Part shown: positions 8,572-16,406 of the stretch, piece by piece | How positions within the stretch are numbered: the stretch's first letter is position 1 | How the letters are laid out: each line of letters begins with the position of its first letter | Assembly (NCBI RefSeq): GCF_000745215.1 | Contig: NZ_JQNK01000008.1 | Location: 372,001 to 436,000 of the forward strand | Reading direction: 5' to 3' | DNA: 64,000 nt | From: Methylosinus sp. PW1 | GTDB taxonomy: Bacteria; Pseudomonadota; Alphaproteobacteria; Rhizobiales; Beijerinckiaceae | Program-made: the position numbers and the translations under genes | Notes under the pieces: generated by a model | Told to the model about the DNA's origin: nothing | The model's database searches: none | Seen by the model: the letters and a program-made list of their open reading frames with translations, nothing else

Positions 8572-8775
8572 CACGAATAGGCATTGGCCCTGGCCGTCAT
8601 GCCAGAGAATTTTTGCCAGATCGCCGCGGCGCCCACGAAAGACGAATAAATGTCCGCCATTGGGATTGCGGCGCAGCGTCTCCTGAACGATCAGCGCCAG
8701 GCTCGCATAGCCCTTGCGCATGTCGGTATGGCCGGTGACGAGCCAGACCCGCGCGTCCGCCGAGACCGGGATCAT
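8572..8775 (-). pseudogene. tnpB: 5' half of IS66 tnpB
   Basis: Begins MIPVSADARVWLVTGHTDMR and runs through GHLFVFRGRRGDLAKILWHDGQGQCLF, the conserved N-terminal half of IS66 TnpB, then leaves the family at the recombinase-element junction and ends on a foreign stop at 8530. The normal continuation KRLERGRF is at 5168. ATG overlaps the tnpA stop (8772-8775). Confidence 0.9.
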
Positions 8776-9143
8776 CGCCGCAACGCCTTGACCACGCGCG
8801 CCAAGGCCGAGGCGTCGACATCCGCGCCGACCATGATTCTCTCGCCCGTGGAAAGCGTGATCTCCATCCGGCCGATGGTGTCGGGCGCCGACGAGAGAGC
8901 CATCGCCGGCGTCGACGTGATCGTCACCGGCAAGATCGCCGGCGGCTCGCCGCTATCGCCGGCCGCGAACCTCCGACGCCAGGTGAACAGTAGATTCGCG
9001 TTCAGGCCATAGCGCCGTGCGACTTCCGCCACCGACGCGCCTTCCTCCAAGCTCTCCGCGACAATGCGGCGCTTCTCGTCTTTCTTCCAATTGCGACGCC
9101 GGCCCTTGAAACCCGCCGCACCGTCTTCATCCGCCTCGATCAT
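8772..9143 (-). CDS. tnpA: IS66 accessory protein TnpA
   Basis: A 123-residue protein with a transposase-type helix-turn-helix (KRRIVAESLEEGASVAEVARRYGLNANLLFTWRRRF, residues about 24-60; WRRRF is typical of the family). It is the first IS66 gene, required together with TnpB and TnpC for transposition in studied elements. The reading frame is intact. ATGA overlap with tnpB. Confidence 0.9.
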   Translation of the reverse strand: MIEADEDGAAGFKGRRRNWKKDEKRRIVAESLEEGASVAEVARRYGLNANLLFTWRRRFAAGDSGEPPAILPVTITSTPAMALSSAPDTIGRMEITLSTGERIMVGADVDASALARVVKALRR

Positions 9144-9151
9144 CGGAGATA

Positions 9152-9175
9152 GTGTCCATCATCGATAGTGGACAC
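9152..9175. promoter_or_regulatory. Inverted repeat upstream of tnpA
   Basis: GTGTCCA, 10-bp spacer, TGGACAC: a perfect 7-bp dyad 9 bp before the tnpA start. It sits where a promoter/operator for the IS66 genes would lie. No protein can be assigned. Confidence 0.35.
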
Positions 9176-9240
9176 GATCCCCGCGCCACGCGCGCAACTA
9201 TCGACACCATCCGCCCCAATCGCCAGACGGCCTTCGGCGG

Positions 9241-10837
9241 CTTTCAATTACCCACAAGTGCACTCAGCGCTGCCTCTGCGCCTATCTCGATGTCGGTTAG
9301 GCGCGCGAGGCCGCGCCAGATAACAATGCTTCCCGGCGGCGAGTCGCCGGCCCTCGCGAGATAGCCGCCCAACCGAGCGAGCTTTATGAGGTAGAAGCTG
9401 AGCGTCCCGTGCTCGGCTCGTCGATTGCCGACATCGCCGACGAGTCGATCGAGCAAGGCGATCTCCTTGTCCGTGAATGCGATCGAGGGCGAGGCCTCAG
9501 GCTCGGCCCGCGCCAACATGGTCAGCCAGAGAACGCGCCAACTGACGATACAGAAAACAGCCATCAAGTTCGCGAGCCGTTCCGCAGTGCGCAATTTGGA
9601 TGCTTCGGCCTGGCAGCCCGACTTCAGGACCTTGTGGAACACCTCGATTTTCCAACGCATCGCATACCAGTTGATCTTCTCGATCGCTTCGGCGCGCCCG
9701 CGCACAGGCAGATCTGTGATCAACTTCCAGACGATCGGCTTGCGGCCTTTGGGCGCATCGCGTTCGATGGCGTGGATGACAGTAAGATCGAGCGCAGGAT
9801 ATCGCTTCTGTTTGCCGATGGGTGGCTGAACGATGATGCGCTTAAACCTGATTTCCAGAACGATCTTCTCGATCTCGCCGTCGTCCGTCTGTACTTCAAT
9901 GCGATGCAGCCCCTTGAGCCTCGTCGCGTCCATTTCGTCGGCGATGGTGTGGTCGCCATCGCCCGCCAGCCGATCCACGCAGGTCCGCACCAAAAAGTGC
10001 GAGCCGAGATCACGCGTCAGGCAGTAGAGTTCGAAAATGTCGCTCTCTCGGTCTCCGACATGGATGAAGCGCTCCGGCTGCCCGAGAAGCTCGATCGATT
10101 GCCGGAAATTTTCGAGCCACCGAACGCTCTCCTTCTTTTCGATCGGCACGCGCGTCGGGTTCACCTTCTTCTTCAGCGCCTTGGTTCCCCTGAATTTCTT
10201 GCGCGTCCAGAATTTCACCGCCGCCAAGCCGAGCGGCAGCCCTTGGGTTGTCACCGCTAAACTCGAATGCATGAGCATTCCGCATACTGTATGATGGCGG
10301 ATGCGCCCCTGCTTGTCGCGCCCACTGTTGACGCTCTTCGTCACGCCAACGGCGCTCACATTGGCGCGTTGGAACGAGAATTCCGTGGTGTCCTGGAGCA
10401 ACAAGATCGGGCCTTCGAATTTATCGCAGCGGGCGCGCGTCGCGGCGAAGTGACCGCTGAGAATGTCGCCCTCATCAACGCGCGCGTTCGAAAGAAACCG
10501 ATAGGCGGCTTTGGTGTTCGCCCAGTCCTGGCAGGCGTACGGGATGCTCTCGCCCATGGCGTCGCCGATCTGCTTCAAAACCTCAGCGCATCGTCGTCCG
10601 AGACGGGGATCTTTGAAAGCGGCTTCGTCTACCTCGCGCTCAGTCCAATGCGGCGCCGGCCCTGATCTCCCAGCTCTTGGACGGCAGAAAGTCTTGGAAA
10701 AAGCGGTCTTCGAGGACATGGAGCACCTCGCGCAAGCGATTCGGTGCTCGATAACGAATCACAACCGATTCATCCGATTCAACTTTCTTCTTCCACAAAT
10801 CCGCCCACTGAGTCAGCTACTTGTGGGTAATTGAAAG
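9241..10837 (-). mobile_element. IS4-family (Tn5/IS50-like) insertion sequence, copy 3
   Basis: Third 1597-bp copy with the same perfect 19-bp ends. Flanked by a clean 9-bp direct duplication CTTCGGCGG (9232-9240 and 10838-10846). Read from the right IS66 end, that duplication occupies positions 9-17 of the terminal repeat, exactly the positions used by the left-hand pair. Confidence 0.95.
9244..10719 (-). CDS. IS4-family transposase (copy 3)
   Basis: A 491-residue transposase identical in translation to the genes at 79-1554 and 1685-3160, with the same DDE residues, Y-x2-R-x3-E-x6-K signature and a stop codon inside the terminal repeat. Confidence 0.93.
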   Translation of the reverse strand: MSSKTAFSKTFCRPRAGRSGPAPHWTEREVDEAAFKDPRLGRRCAEVLKQIGDAMGESIPYACQDWANTKAAYRFLSNARVDEGDILSGHFAATRARCDKFEGPILLLQDTTEFSFQRANVSAVGVTKSVNSGRDKQGRIRHHTVCGMLMHSSLAVTTQGLPLGLAAVKFWTRKKFRGTKALKKKVNPTRVPIEKKESVRWLENFRQSIELLGQPERFIHVGDRESDIFELYCLTRDLGSHFLVRTCVDRLAGDGDHTIADEMDATRLKGLHRIEVQTDDGEIEKIVLEIRFKRIIVQPPIGKQKRYPALDLTVIHAIERDAPKGRKPIVWKLITDLPVRGRAEAIEKINWYAMRWKIEVFHKVLKSGCQAEASKLRTAERLANLMAVFCIVSWRVLWLTMLARAEPEASPSIAFTDKEIALLDRLVGDVGNRRAEHGTLSFYLIKLARLGGYLARAGDSPPGSIVIWRGLARLTDIEIGAEAALSALVGN

Positions 10838-10854
10838 CTTCGGCGGAGCCTTAC
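10838..10854 (-). repeat. Right terminal repeat of IS66, outer 17 bp
   Basis: Read inward from 10854: GTAAGGCT, then CCGCCGAAG, which is the IS4 target duplication. The rest of the right end continues leftwards beyond the IS4 copy, from 9231 down. Confidence 0.85.
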
Positions 10855-10862
10855 CGATCTTT
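10855..10862. repeat. Right 8-bp target duplication of the IS66 element
   Basis: CGATCTTT, identical to 51-58 and directly adjacent to the right GTAAG end of the IS66 element. Confidence 0.93.
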
Positions 10863-11669
10863 TCGCGGCGACGGCATAAAGGACGTTCGTCTCGATCGAC
10901 GTCGCGCCGCTCGCGCGCAGGAGAGACAGATTTGTCTCTCTGACACGCGAAAAAGTCTCGAAGTCGAGCTGCGCGAGCGTCCCGCGATAGCCGCTGCCCA
11001 TCGCGATCGCCCACCAATCGTCCGGCGACTGGAGGTGATGACGGCCTGCTTCCGGTACTATATCGGCTCCACTCACGCCTGCGGCGCTCAGCATTTCGCG
11101 CAGACCCGCCGGTTGGGAAATGCGGTCCCATGGATTGAAGCCCCGATAAAGATCGGGGCGATCTTGCCGTATCGCGCTCCAGAAGGCGCTGTTCGCGGGC
11201 TCGAACAGGTCTGGACCCCAAGTCGTGATGGCGAGCCGGCCGCCTGGACGAACCATGCGCACAGCTCCCGGACCACCGCGGTCATATCGGGCACGAAAAA
11301 GACGCCGAACACGCAAATGACCGCATCGAACGCGTCGTCCGGATAGTCGAGGGCGAGCATGTCGGCGACGCGGAACTCGATATTGTCGAAGCCTTTGCTC
11401 TGCGCCTTCGCCGCGGCCAGTTCGATCAAGCGTTCGGCGAGATCGACGGCGATCACTTTGCCATTCGGCCCGACGCGCTCCGCGGCCGGCAAGGCCGATC
11501 CGCCGCTGCCGCAGCAGACATCGAGCACGCATGCGCCGGGAGAAAGACTCAGGCGATCGACGGTCTCACGTCCGAAACGATGCCAGAATGAGCTGACGGG
11601 GTGATCGAAATAGTCGGCGGCGGCATTGTAGGCGGCGGCTTTCGCTTTTGCGGCTTCCAGTTCGTTCAT
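10855..11669 (-). pseudogene. SAM-dependent methyltransferase of the ars operon, frameshifted and 3'-interrupted
   Basis: Class I methyltransferase fold: the SAM loop VLDVCCGSGGSAL, then VIAVDLAERLIELA, DNIEFRVADMLALDYP and FDAVICVFGVFFVPDM. The frame is lost near 11258-11263, where the minus strand reads GAGCTGTGCGCATGG; one more G would restore Glu-Leu-Trp-Arg-Met and the downstream frame MVRPGGRLAITTWGPDLFEP. The last codons were displaced to 39-58 by the IS66 insertion. It is the last gene of the ars operon, 20 bp after acr3. The family resembles UbiE-like enzymes; the cysteines of classical ArsM were not recognised, so arsenic methylation is only a guess from context. A sequencing error at the frameshift is possible. 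Confidence 0.8.
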
Positions 11670-11689
11670 TCGATCTTTCCGATTCTCGC

Positions 11690-12790
11690 TCAGGCGCGTG
11701 CGGCGCCGGCGCTCTCGTACCATGTCCGCGAGCTGCGGACGATATGGACGACGGAGAGCATGACCGGCACCTCGACCAGCACGCCGACGACGGTCGCGAG
11801 CGCGGCGCCCGACTGGAAGCCGAACAGGGCGATCGCCGTCGCGACGGCGAGCTCGAAGAAATTGCTGGCGCCGATCAGCGCCGAAGGGCCGGCGACGCAC
11901 CATTCGACGCCGAGGCGACGATTGAGGAGATAAGCGAGCCCGGCGTTGAAATAGACCTGGATCAGGATCGGCGTCGCCAAGAGCGCGATGACCAGCGGCT
12001 GACGCATGATCTCCTCGCCTTGCAGGCCGAACAGAATGACGAGCGTGAGCAGCAGCGCCACGAGCGAGAGCGGTCCGAGCACGCGAAGCGTCGCCGCCAG
12101 CGCCGCCGCGCCGCCCTTCGCCAGCAGCGCGCGGCGCCAGAGTTGCGATGCGATCACCGGCGCGATGATATAGAGGCCGACCGACAGCAGTAGCGTGCCC
12201 CAGGGCACGGCGATGGAGGACAGGCCGAGCAGCAGAGCGACCAGCGGCGCGAAGGCGACGATCATGATCGTGTCGTTGAGCGCGACCTGCGACAGAGTGA
12301 AATGCGGTTCGCCGTCGACGAGATTGGACCACACGAACACCATCGCCGTGCAGGGCGCCGCCGCCAGCAGAATGAGGCCGGCGATATAGGCGTCGATCTG
12401 ATCGGCCGGCAGAAAGGGCCGGAACAGATGCGCGATGAACAGCCAGCCGAGCAGCGCCATCGAGAACGGCTTGACCAGCCAATTGATGCCGACGGTCACG
12501 GCGATGCCGCGCCAATGCTCGCGCACTTGCGCTAGAGCGGCGGGATCGATCTTCAGCAGCATGGGGATGATCATCAGCCACACCAGCGCCGCGACCGGCA
12601 AATTCACTTGCGCGATCGTCGCTTCTCCGATGGTGTGAAAAACGACAGGCGCGGCTTGGCCGAGCGCGATGCCGACGATGATGCAGAGCGCGACCCAGAG
12701 AGTGAGATAGCGCTCGAAAGCGCCCATGGCGGGCGTCGCGGATTGGCTTCGATCCGGCGCCGTGGCGACCGGAGTTGCGCGCAGTTCCAT
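11690..12790 (-). CDS. acr3: Arsenite efflux permease Acr3
   Basis: A 366-residue inner-membrane carrier of the ACR3/BART family that expels arsenite, probably energised by the ArsA ATPase encoded upstream. About ten hydrophobic segments are visible. The family cysteine lies in LAAAPCTAMVFVWSNLV, followed by the conserved ALNDTIMIVAFAP and later GASNFFELAVATAIALFG. Start ATG at 12790, 22 bp after the arsA stop, with AGGAAGT-like bases upstream. Same operon as arsR-arsI-arsC-arsD-arsA. Confidence 0.95.
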   Translation of the reverse strand: MELRATPVATAPDRSQSATPAMGAFERYLTLWVALCIIVGIALGQAAPVVFHTIGEATIAQVNLPVAALVWLMIIPMLLKIDPAALAQVREHWRGIAVTVGINWLVKPFSMALLGWLFIAHLFRPFLPADQIDAYIAGLILLAAAPCTAMVFVWSNLVDGEPHFTLSQVALNDTIMIVAFAPLVALLLGLSSIAVPWGTLLLSVGLYIIAPVIASQLWRRALLAKGGAAALAATLRVLGPLSLVALLLTLVILFGLQGEEIMRQPLVIALLATPILIQVYFNAGLAYLLNRRLGVEWCVAGPSALIGASNFFELAVATAIALFGFQSGAALATVVGVLVEVPVMLSVVHIVRSSRTWYESAGAARA

Positions 12791-12812
12791 CGGACTTCCT
12801 TTCGGTGAAATA

Positions 12813-14585
12813 TCAGGCTGTGGCGACGACGCGGCCCGCCAATTCCAGAAGGCGAGAAACGCCGACCGGCTCTTCCTTCAGCAGCGGGACGATCGCATAG
12901 CGCCGCGCATGTGTGGCGGCGACGGCATCGATCTCGCGTATTTCATTGCGCGCGCGCTGACGCAGCAGCGGCGAATGCGGATGCGCCGCGGCGACGCTAT
13001 TGTTGATGATCCACGCCCAAGGCTCGATTCCGGCGCGCCGCAGATCGGCCTGGAGGGCGGCGGCTTCGAGCACGGGCGTCGTCTCGGCGAGAGTCACGAG
13101 CAGAACCTTGGTCTGCTGCGGATTTTGCAATTGCATCATCGGCGTCGTGTAATGCGCGCCTTTGGCGTCCAATTGGCGCGCGACCTCGCGATGATAGGCG
13201 CCCGTCGCGTCCAGCAGCAGCAGAGTGTGGCCGGTCGGCGCCGTGTCCATCACCACGAAGGTCTCGCTCGCCTCGCGGATGATGCGCGAGAAGGCCTGAA
13301 AAACGGCGATCTCCTCGGTGCAGGGCGAGCGCAGATCCTCCTCCAGTAGCGCCCGGCCGGCGGCGTCCAGCTTGGCGCCCTTGGCGGCGAGGATTTCGCG
13401 GCGATAGCGTTCCGTTTCCACATGCGGATCGATGCGGCTCACTTTCAGTTGCTCCAATGATCCATGGAGTGTTTCGGAAAGATGCGCGGCCGGGTCGGAG
13501 GTGGTGAGATGCACGGGCAAGCCGCGGCGGGCGAGCTCCACGGCGACGGCGGCCGCCAGAGTCGTCTTGCCGACGCCGCCCTTGCCCATCAGCATCACGA
13601 GGCCATGACCATCCGCAGCTATGGCGTCGACCAGCTCTGACAAGCTCGGCGCGTCGAGCACGATCGGCACATCCTCGCTCGCGCCCACCGGCGCCAGCGT
13701 CGCGTCGAGCAATTGCCGCAAGGCGTCGAGGCCGACCAGATTGAACGGCCTGAGCGCGACGCGATCACAGGGCAAAGCGGCGATCTCGCTGGGAAGCGCG
13801 CGCAACGCCGCCTGCTCGCGCTCATAGATGGCGGCGGCGAGCCTATCCTGCTTCGCCTCCTCTTCCGGCAGCAAGCCGTTGATGACGAGATATTGCTGCG
13901 CGATGCCGATCGCCGCCAGCTCCTTATGCGTGCGAGCGATCTCGTTCAGCGCCGACCGCTGCGCGCGGGCGACGAGCACGAGGCGCGTGCGCCCGGCGTC
14001 GGCCAGCGCTTCGACGGCCTGGCCATATTGAGCGCGCTGCTTGTCCAGCCCCGCCAGCGGTCCGAGGCAAGAGGCGTCGCCCTTGCCGGATTCGAGAAAG
14101 CCGCTCCAGGCGCCGGGCAATTGAAGCAGGCGGATCGTGTGCCCCGTCGGCGCGGTGTCGAAGACGATATGGTCGTAATCCGCGGTCAGCGTGGAATCGA
14201 CCAGCAGCGCGGTGAATTCGTCGAAGGCGGCGATCTCCGTCGTGCAGGCGCCCGATAATTGTTCCTCGATCCCCTTCACCACCGCGTCCGGAAGCACGCC
14301 GCGCACTGGGCCGACGATGCGGTCGCGATATCCTCGAGCGGCGGCCTGTGGGTCGATCTCCAGCGCCGACAGACCTGGGGCGCCGGGAATGTCGGTCATC
14401 CGATTGCCGATGATCGTTCCGAACACTTGCGCCACATTGGACGCCGGATCGGTGCTGACCAAGAGGACACGCCGCCCGGCCTCGGCAAGCGCGATCGCGG
14501 TCGCACAAGCGATCGACGTCTTGCCGACGCCGCCCTTGCCGGTGAAGAACAGGAAGCGCGGCGGTTGCTCGAGGAATTTGATCAC
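12813..14585 (-). CDS. arsA: Arsenite-stimulated ATPase ArsA
   Basis: A 590-residue soluble ATPase that powers the arsenite permease and receives As(III) from ArsD. Two homologous halves: P-loops FFTGKGGVGKTSIA (near residue 13) and LMGKGGVGKTTLA (near 330), and two DTAPTGHT motifs. Metalloid-binding cysteines are in GACTTEIAAF and SPCTEEIAVF. GTG at 14585 is taken as start because it gives VIKFLEQPPRFLFFTGKGG, the usual short lead to the first P-loop, and lies 5 bp past the arsD stop; a longer frame to 14912 overlaps arsD. Confidence 0.94.
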   Translation of the reverse strand: MIKFLEQPPRFLFFTGKGGVGKTSIACATAIALAEAGRRVLLVSTDPASNVAQVFGTIIGNRMTDIPGAPGLSALEIDPQAAARGYRDRIVGPVRGVLPDAVVKGIEEQLSGACTTEIAAFDEFTALLVDSTLTADYDHIVFDTAPTGHTIRLLQLPGAWSGFLESGKGDASCLGPLAGLDKQRAQYGQAVEALADAGRTRLVLVARAQRSALNEIARTHKELAAIGIAQQYLVINGLLPEEEAKQDRLAAAIYEREQAALRALPSEIAALPCDRVALRPFNLVGLDALRQLLDATLAPVGASEDVPIVLDAPSLSELVDAIAADGHGLVMLMGKGGVGKTTLAAAVAVELARRGLPVHLTTSDPAAHLSETLHGSLEQLKVSRIDPHVETERYRREILAAKGAKLDAAGRALLEEDLRSPCTEEIAVFQAFSRIIREASETFVVMDTAPTGHTLLLLDATGAYHREVARQLDAKGAHYTTPMMQLQNPQQTKVLLVTLAETTPVLEAAALQADLRRAGIEPWAWIINNSVAAAHPHSPLLRQRARNEIREIDAVAATHARRYAIVPLLKEEPVGVSRLLELAGRVVATA

Positions 14586-14590
14586 GGGCT

Positions 14591-14947
14591 TCAGCAACTG
14601 CCGCCGCCGCAGCATCCGCTCTGCTTCGGCTCCATCGCGGTCTCGACGAGACCCGCCCAACGGGCAAGCTCGCTGCGGCTCGGATAGCGCCCGGCGAGAG
14701 CGACCTCGCCCGCAACGAGCACCAGCGGCAGCGCCTCCTGTCCGGAGCGCTCGAGAAAGGCTTTCACCGTCGCATTCTCGGCGAAGGCGAGCGGTTGCTG
14801 CGCCAGATTGAAACGCTCGATGCGGGCGCCGTTCTGCTTGGCCCAATCGACATCGGCGGCGAAAGTCACCAGCGCCTGATCGACCTCGGTTCCGCACACG
14901 CCGGTGCTGCAACAGAGCGCCGGGTCATAGATTTCGATTGCCGTCAT
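14591..14947 (-). CDS. arsD: Arsenite metallochaperone ArsD
   Basis: A 118-residue As(III) chaperone and weak repressor that hands metalloid to ArsA. The thioredoxin-like start MTAIEIYDPALCCSTGVCG carries Cys12, Cys13 and Cys18, the residues needed for transfer, and the C-terminus SGCCGGGSC adds a vicinal pair (112-113) plus Cys118. It sits directly before arsA, as in classical arsDA pairs. Confidence 0.94.
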   Translation of the reverse strand: MTAIEIYDPALCCSTGVCGTEVDQALVTFAADVDWAKQNGARIERFNLAQQPLAFAENATVKAFLERSGQEALPLVLVAGEVALAGRYPSRSELARWAGLVETAMEPKQSGCCGGGSC

Positions 14948-14965
14948 ATCCCTCTCCTTCGATCG

Positions 14966-15403
14966 CTATTTCGTCGCCGCGCGTCGACCATCGGAATCGA
15001 CTACCAGCTCGCCGTCCTCCTTGCGGAACTCACTGCGTTGCGGCAGCGGCAGGATATCCAGAACCGACTCCGACGGACGGCACAGTCTGACGCCCTCGGA
15101 GGTGACGACGATCGGCCGATTGATGAGGATCGGATGCGCCATCATTGCATCGAGCAACCGCTCTTCCGTCAGTGTCGGATCGCCGAGGCCGAGCTCGTGA
15201 TAGGGCGTTCCTTTTTCCCTCAGAATCGCGCGGGTCGATTTCCCGATTCGTTCGATGAGCTGCGCCAGCAGCGCGGGCGTCGGCGGCGTCTTCAAATATT
15301 CGATCACATGCGGCTCTATGCCGGCGTTGCGGATGAGGCCGAGCGTGTTGCGCGAGGTTCCGCAATCGGGGTTGTGATAGATGATCACATCGGGCGCGCT
15401 CAT
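14966..15403 (-). CDS. arsC: Arsenate reductase ArsC, glutaredoxin-dependent type
   Basis: A 145-residue ArsC of the Spx/ArsC fold reducing arsenate to arsenite with glutaredoxin. The catalytic Cys14 is in IIYHNPDCGTSRNTL, and the arginine motif is in ILINRPIVVTSEGVRLCRPSE. The C-terminus RSEFRKEDGELVVDSDGRR is a normal family extension. Start ATG at 15403 overlaps the arsI stop (ATGA), indicating translational coupling. Confidence 0.94.
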   Translation of the reverse strand: MSAPDVIIYHNPDCGTSRNTLGLIRNAGIEPHVIEYLKTPPTPALLAQLIERIGKSTRAILREKGTPYHELGLGDPTLTEERLLDAMMAHPILINRPIVVTSEGVRLCRPSESVLDILPLPQRSEFRKEDGELVVDSDGRRAATK

Positions 15404-15912
15404 GCGGGCTCCTTCGCGCCGCAGCACGCCGCCTTCGCGGGAAGCTCCGGCTTCGGCGGACAGCATTCGCCTTGCGGCGTCGTCGGCGTGCAGCAGGCGC
15501 GAGCCTCGCCCTTCAGCGCGTCCAGCGCCGGATCGCCGCCATAGACCGGGCTTTCTCCCGTCGTGAGGAAGGTTTCCCACATCAGCCCTTGCGGATCGGC
15601 GATCCAGGATTTTTCCGATTTCGCATAGCAACAGGTGGTCGCGCCCTCTTCATAGACGCGTCCGCCGGCCTGCTTCAGGCGGCCATAGACGTCGTGCAGC
15701 TCGTCGGTGGTTTCGACCTGAATGCCGAGATGCTCCAATCCGAGGCTCGTTCCGCCCCGCGCCGAAATGGCGAAATTCACGCGCGGATCGTCGAGCATCC
15801 ATTTGGCGTAATCGGGCTTTGCGACCGTCGGCGCCGCGCCGAACAGCGCGCTGTAGAATTGGATGGATCGCGGCAGGTCCTCGACGGACACATGCAGATG
15901 CAGGCGCTTCAT
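15400..15912 (-). CDS. arsI: ArsI/CadI-family dioxygenase (C-As lyase) with Cys-rich tail
   Basis: A 170-residue vicinal-oxygen-chelate protein. ArsI enzymes split methyl groups from trivalent organoarsenicals with Fe(II) and O2. Seen here: LHLHVSVED at the start (metal His5/His7), LEHLGIQVE (His61), MWETF (Glu113) and the vicinal pair TTCCYAKSEKSW (Cys94-Cys95) that binds arsenic in known ArsI. KPDYAKWMLDDPRVNF is typical. The last ~35 residues hold three further CC pairs plus a single Cys (ACCTP, GECCPP, AACCGAK), a tail that may bind metalloid. ATGA overlaps with arsR and arsC. CadI-type cadmium proteins are close relatives, so the substrate is inferred from the operon. Confidence 0.88.
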   Translation of the reverse strand: MKRLHLHVSVEDLPRSIQFYSALFGAAPTVAKPDYAKWMLDDPRVNFAISARGGTSLGLEHLGIQVETTDELHDVYGRLKQAGGRVYEEGATTCCYAKSEKSWIADPQGLMWETFLTTGESPVYGGDPALDALKGEARACCTPTTPQGECCPPKPELPAKAACCGAKEPA

Positions 15913-16253
15913 GGAACCCTCTCGGTCTGGCAGGTCGTATCGGCTTCCGTGACGCAACAAGTGGCCGCGTCGCCCTTGCAGCAATTCTCCGTCAGATAGG
16001 CGAGCAGCGCGTTCATGACGGGATAGGCGGCCGAATAGATCAGAGAGCGGCCGTCCCGACGGAAGGTCACGAGATCGGCGTGCTTGAGCTGATTGAGGTG
16101 GAAAGACAGCGTGGTCGAAGGAAGCCCCAGCCGCTCGCTGATTTTTCCCGCAGGCAGCCCCTCGGGGCCGGCCTGCATCAGCAGCCGGAAGATATCGAGC
16201 CGGGACTCGTGGGCGAGCGCCACGAGGGCCGCGATGGCGTCGTTCTTTTCCAT
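15909..16253 (-). CDS. arsR: ArsR-family repressor of the ars operon
   Basis: A 114-residue winged-helix repressor: LVALAHESRLDIFRLLMQAG, LPAGKISERLGLPSTTLSFHLNQLKHADLV, then the wing FRRDGRSLIYSAAY. Cysteines are in the tail (ENCCKGDAATCCVTEADTTC), a pattern used by ArsR proteins that sense As(III) near the C-terminus. First gene of the leftward operon. The promoter dyad at 16256-16271 overlaps its likely -10 box, and the predicted transcript start falls on or next to the ATG. Confidence 0.93.
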   Translation of the reverse strand: MEKNDAIAALVALAHESRLDIFRLLMQAGPEGLPAGKISERLGLPSTTLSFHLNQLKHADLVTFRRDGRSLIYSAAYPVMNALLAYLTENCCKGDAATCCVTEADTTCQTERVP

Positions 16254-16255
16254 GT

Positions 16256-16287
16256 TTCCAATATATTTGAAGTATGGGCTCCGTCAA
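16256..16287 (-). promoter_or_regulatory. Promoter and operator of the ars operon
   Basis: Minus strand: -35 TTGACG (16287-16282), 16-bp spacer, -10 TATATT (16265-16260). An imperfect 16-bp dyad TTCAAATA/TATTGGAA (16256-16271; 7 of 8 pairs) covers the -10 box, the expected place for ArsR. Transcription would begin about 6-8 bp past the -10, at or just before the arsR ATG (16253), so the message may be leaderless; no ribosome-binding site fits. Confidence 0.55.
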
Positions 16288-16406
16288 GGGAACGAGTTCG
16301 TCGCAACGCCCGGTTTGTGGATTTAAAACCTTGGACCTATGCACATCGCAGTGATCGGCGCGCGGCAGGTTCCGCACAAAGCCGCGAGAAAAAGTGAGGA
16401 ACACGC

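Larger units (their letters stand above)
59..10854 (-). mobile_element. IS66-family element carrying three nested IS copies and a recombinase element
   Basis: Ends begin GTAAGCATCCGG (left, 59 inward) and GTAAGGCTCCGC (right, 10854 inward), similar inverted repeats flanked by the perfect 8-bp duplication CGATCTTT. Subtracting the tandem IS4 pair with its duplication (76-3287), the third IS4 copy (9241-10846) and the recombinase element (5169-8571) leaves 2575 bp, the normal size of an IS66 element with tnpA, tnpB and tnpC. All three genes are recognisable in order on the minus strand (9143 to 3331). Both ends and tnpB are interrupted, so it is unlikely to move on its own. It landed in the last codons of the methyltransferase that ends the ars operon. 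Confidence 0.92.

Noticed and set aside
76-10837. A functional composite transposon formed by the outer IS4 copies
   Set aside because: The outer flanks of copies 1 and 3 are different 9-bp sequences, each explained by its own target duplication, so there is no sign the whole segment moved as an IS4-flanked unit; the IS66 duplication explains the outer borders.
11088-12581. A 497-codon frame spanning acr3 and the methyltransferase
   Set aside because: Upstream part is an out-of-frame shadow of acr3; only the portion from 11669 down is the methyltransferase.
14585-14912. An N-terminally extended ArsA beginning inside arsD
   Set aside because: The extension is arsD read in another frame and adds no ArsA similarity; the GTG at 14585 gives the family N-terminus.
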